From NCBI GenBank assembly GCA_021234535.1, contig CM037835.1, positions 6,262,001 to 6,326,000 of the forward strand: a stretch of DNA of 64,000 nucleotides, given 5' to 3'. A program made the position numbers and the translations under genes. Positions 60,872-64,000 of this stretch are shown here, in pieces (the first letter of the stretch is position 1; each line of letters begins with the position of its first letter). The DNA comes from Stichopus chloronotus (Eukaryota; Echinodermata; Holothuroidea; Aspidochirotida; Stichopodidae). The notes beneath the pieces are model-generated. The model was not told the origin of the DNA. It did not search any database and was given only the letters and a program-made list of their open reading frames with translations.

Positions 60872-60910
60872 ATCAGGGAGTTGCTATTTGACAAACAGCA
60901 ACTCCCTGAT
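60872..60910. repeat. Perfect 14-bp hairpin
   Basis: ATCAGGGAGTTGCT and AGCAACTCCCTGAT are separated by an 11-base loop. The hairpin is flanked by two direct copies of GATCTTATCAG, so it looks like an inverted duplication made at a break or by a replication template switch. It is too short for a microRNA precursor. Confidence 0.85.
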
Positions 60911-62690
60911 CTTATCAGATAGCTTGTGGGCAATCAGACAAACTTTTTTTTTTCTCTTTTTTTTCTTGGGGAGGGGGGAGAGATGCACTGTTAAAGCAAG
61001 ATTCAACAGTTCACCATTATAAAGGCTCAGTCAGCTCCTCAAGCCAGCCCTGTCTTGGACCTCAGGATGTTAACTTCAGCATCTCATGCTCTTTAATTCT
61101 GATGTGGTTCACACAAAATAAGAGTGTGTGTACTGCACACATTCCATTAGCAAACTTTCTTCTCCATTACTATACCTAACCATATCAAAGTACTCATCAC
61201 ATTAGCTGGGCATTTGTCTATCCTGGAAGTGAACTTCAAAGAAATTTACTTTATCCAGAAGGCAAAACAATCAATTCATCTGGGGAGTTTGGCTGTCAGG
61301 TTATGGACAATTGTAAGGAATTTACCAGCATGCATCTCTCCCATTTATAATTGCAAAGAAAGTTTCACAACAATTCTGTGGAGCACCAAAAAACAATACA
61401 AATTTACCCTTTTCATTCAGGAATTTTCATTCACTATACCTGGCATAGAATCAATGACATTCCCAATATCATGATACCAGATGCGGTTTTACCGGGTCTA
61501 GGTGCACAAACTGCCAACGTTGAAACATATGGTACACTTGATTACTGCACATGCATATGGTTTGGTTTCTGGTGCTGTTATTTACTTTAACCATACCAAC
61601 AAGAAACTTTAAAATCATGTCAAAGTACTTTGTCTTCACAATTCACACATTTTATGTACAGACAAGGAAAATACCAGTGCAATGGCAAACCATATGGCGG
61701 CCCTCACAACAAAGTGTGCAGCATGCTGTTCCCCCTGAATAATGCCTTGACATGTCTTGCATCTTGTTGTAATTGCAGTGTTATTAATGGTTACACTGTG
61801 TATCTAGGAACTGGGTACCTGACCAAAATTCTTGCTATCCAGTTTGAAAGTTATTACGCAGTCCCTGCATTTTGACACTTTCAATGTTCATACATTGAGG
61901 TTCTTTGTGATGTTCCATGATGATCTCTCTCTGGCAGTCACAAACTTTGCTGGATCACAAAGGAAAATTTATGGACATTTATGGACAAACTGTCAAAATC
62001 ACCATGGATAAGTAATGTTTCAAATAGTGAACTGGGTGTGATTATTAAGAGTCAGGCTAAAAATCAATCAAAGACCACAGATTGACTACAAAATGTCCAT
62101 TAACATCCCTAAAAACTATCATTTCCTATAAAATATATTAATTACTTCCAAAATTTGAAAACTATTCTCATCATTCAAGACTCAGCTGTCTAAGCACCCT
62201 CAGAATCCACCAGAATGAGAAATAAAAACAAACTTTCAAAACTTTCTGTAAATAATAAATCATGACCCTACAGTGCTTACCTAATACTATTTTTTCGATA
62301 AAATGACCAATTGAATATTCACAATAAGCGAACCTCTACCTTTGGGCAATATTTGGAAATAATATTTCAGTTAATGGGTATTGTGGATTCTAGGTTTATG
62401 TTTGGTAAAAATGCTTTGTGGTGACTCTGGTACAGGGTACAGATCCACAAGAGCAATAAAGACAATAACTATATAGGTTAGCCGGTTGCTGCGTACGTCT
62501 GTCCACTATCAGATCTATATGGCAAGTGATATGGTATGTACAAATATGGTATGAGGTAATAAACATGATATAAGTGTAGGCTGCCTAGAACAGCCGTTTG
62601 TTCAATAATTACCGATGGGTGCTGGTACTCATAACCTACTACATGCATCATTAGGGTTATGACACAGAGTAGCTATTCACTGCCTCTTAC

Positions 62691-62897
62691 AGCAGGCAGC
62701 TGTACTGGGAAGGCTCAACTGTTTTGATGTGTATACCATGACAGCCTGTGTACTATGTGTAGGAATCACAAATGGTTTCCATCTTGATTTCCCATGAAAT
62801 TTTGTCGTAACTTTGTGATTAATTACAGACTGGTGCCCAAAAGAAGGCCATGAAAGTTTTTCAGACATATGTGCAATCACTGACTCTCTCACAAATA
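62691..62897 (-). CDS. Unrecognised minus-strand gene, upstream exon
   Basis: A 207-nt exon with a strong acceptor (AACACCTCACCTGATTTCAG) and strong donor (GTAAGA at 62690-62685). With two leading bases the frame is open for 68 codons: FVRESVIAHMSEKLSWPSFG, HQSVINHKVTTKFHGKSRWK, PFVIPTHSTQAVMVYTSKQL, SLPSTAAC, leaving one base. The composition is clearly protein-like and no motif is recognised. It has the same strand as the exons at 42.9-58 kb and a compatible phase with 58005-58083, so it is probably an upstream exon of the same gene, though a separate gene is possible. Confidence 0.5.
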
Positions 62898-63167
62898 CTG
62901 AAATCAGGTGAGGTGTTTTCTTGGGCTGGAAGGGTCTGCAAGTATTTAGGTCTACATTTGTTTACATATACAGCCTTGACAGTTGCATGTGACATCAGAG
63001 CAAGATTTAGAATTCTGATATAAAAGCAAGAAGTTAATATTTTGTGTTAGAAGAAATATTAGCTTAATTACTTATGCTTTTGTGTGTTCTTAAAAGACTA
63101 CACTCAGTTATGAATCTTTTTGTTTATCAATCTCTGTACACTGTGCTTCTTTATGCAACAATGTAAC

Positions 63168-64000
63168 TCTGTTTCATATACATGCTGTAAAGTAGTTGCA
63201 CTTTGAGTGGTATCAACAAGTTGGGATATGCATTTGAAGGGAACTGGGCCAGCAACTCCTATCTGGTGCAATGACTAGTTGCTATATCTGTTTACATCTG
63301 TTTCACATACATGCTGTAAAGTAGTTGCACTTTGAATGGTATCAACAAGTTGGGATAGCATTTGAAGGGAACTGGGCCAGCAACTCCTATCTGGTGCAAT
63401 GACTAGTTGCTATATCTGTTTACATCTGTTTCACATACATGCTGTAAAGTAGTTGCACTTTGAGTGGTATCAACAAGTTGGGATATGCATTTGAAGGGAA
63501 CTGGGCCAGCAACTCCTATCTGGTGCAATGACTAGTTGCTATATCTGTTTACATCTGTTTCACATACATGCTGTAAAGTAGTTGCACTTTGAATGGTATC
63601 AACAAGTTGGGATATGCATTTGAAGGGAACTGGGCCAGCAACTCCGATCTGGCACAATGACTAGTTGCTATATCTATTTACATCTGTTTCACATACATGC
63701 TGTAAAGTAGTTGCACTTTGAGTGGTATCAACAAGTTGGGATATGCATTTGAAGGGAACTGGGCAAGCAACTCCTATCTGGCACAATGACTAGTTGCTAT
63801 ATCTATTTACATCTGTTTCACATACATGCTGTAAAGTAGTTGCACTTTGTAGTATCAACAAGTTGGGATATGCATTTGAAGGGAACTGGGCCAGCAACTC
63901 CTATCTGGCACAATGACTAGTTGCTATATCTATTTACATCTGTTTCACATACATGCTGTAAAGTAGTTGCACTTTGAGTGGTATCAACAAGTTGGGATAT
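63168..64000 (+). repeat. 129-bp satellite array, continues past the right edge
   Basis: Six full units and the start of a seventh. CATGCTGTAAAGTAGTTGCA starts at 63181, 63310, 63438, 63567, 63696, 63825 and 63952 (spacings 129, 128, 129, 129, 129, 127). Units are nearly identical, so the array is recent or homogenised. Units 1, 3, 5 and 7 carry GAGTGGTATC; 2 and 4 carry GAATGGTATC; 6 has GTAGTATC. The first three have TCTGGTGCAAT, the later ones TCTGGCACAAT. No open frame runs through it. Confidence 0.95.

Larger units (their letters stand above)
58084..62690 (-). other. Long intron or intergenic stretch with weak candidates
   Basis: Between exon candidates at 58.0 and 62.7 kb. It holds a plus-strand open stretch at 60366-60593, a perfect hairpin at 60872-60910, poly-T near 60950, and a plus-strand ATG frame with a GTAAGT donor near 59538-59566 (MNCFNPQED). 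It also holds a minus-strand acceptor at 61735 followed by an open stretch GEQHAAHFVVRAAIWFAIAL. None is strong enough for a gene call. The rest is AT-rich with nothing seen. Confidence 0.4.

Noticed and set aside
61630..61875. 81-codon Cys-rich plus-strand ORF
   Set aside because: Stop-poor in several frames on both strands; neither strand has a full set of splice signals.
63168..64000. CRISPR-like array
   Set aside because: Units are contiguous 129-bp copies without unique spacers, in an animal genome; it is a satellite.

Overview
The window is nuclear DNA of an animal: AT-rich, intron-dominated, with canonical GT/AG splice sites and dense decayed transposons. The repeats (a DIRS-type retroelement, hAT and TTAA-type miniature elements, foldback arms, satellite arrays) suggest a marine invertebrate, possibly an echinoderm, but that assignment is a weak inference. 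There is no bacterial, organellar or CRISPR-like content. Nearly all ATG-started open frames of 60-130 codons are chance frames. The real coding signal lies in short exons found by splice signals and conserved peptides.

Left part (1 to about 34.4 kb): the 5' part of a class-I myosin gene (MYO1B/MYO1A-like) on the minus strand. Two exons are certain: the start-codon exon at 25884-26078 and the next at 3483-3598. They join in phase 0 and are separated by a 22.3-kb intron. The rest of the motor domain lies beyond the left edge. A likely non-coding first exon ends at 34301, and a possible promoter around 34.3-34.5 kb also has a plus-strand small ORF with good start context. The introns hold an hAT element with a perfect 8-bp target duplication (2411-3163), two inverted copies of a TTAA-flanked miniature element (7295-7551, 9356-9593), an AACCGGTTTT-rich element (6739-7157), 145-bp tandem repeats (10.8-12.1 kb), an internally deleted DIRS element (13.2-14.85 kb), foldback-like arms (19.15-19.93 kb) and a 294-bp tandem repeat carrying perfect nuclear-receptor half-site pairs (27.2-27.9 kb).

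Middle (34.7-42.9 kb): no convincing gene. It holds transposon fragments, a head-to-head inverted array of the 145-bp repeat family (38.9-39.7 kb) and a dimeric 135-bp repeat.

Right part (about 42.95 to at least 62.9 kb): an unrecognised multi-exon minus-strand gene, reconstructed by hand. Nine exons from 56.4 to 42.95 kb keep a consistent phase and give about 265 codons ending at a stop. One intron uses a GC donor. Three further upstream exons are likely, at 57.5, 58.0 and 62.7-62.9 kb. The protein is helical and leucine-rich, with no motif I can name. Its introns hold a TTAA-type element (45033-45385), a 604-bp inverted-repeat element built from self-complementary units (54603-55206) and smaller repeats. 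The window ends inside a 129-bp satellite array (63168-64000) that alternates as a 258-bp dimer.
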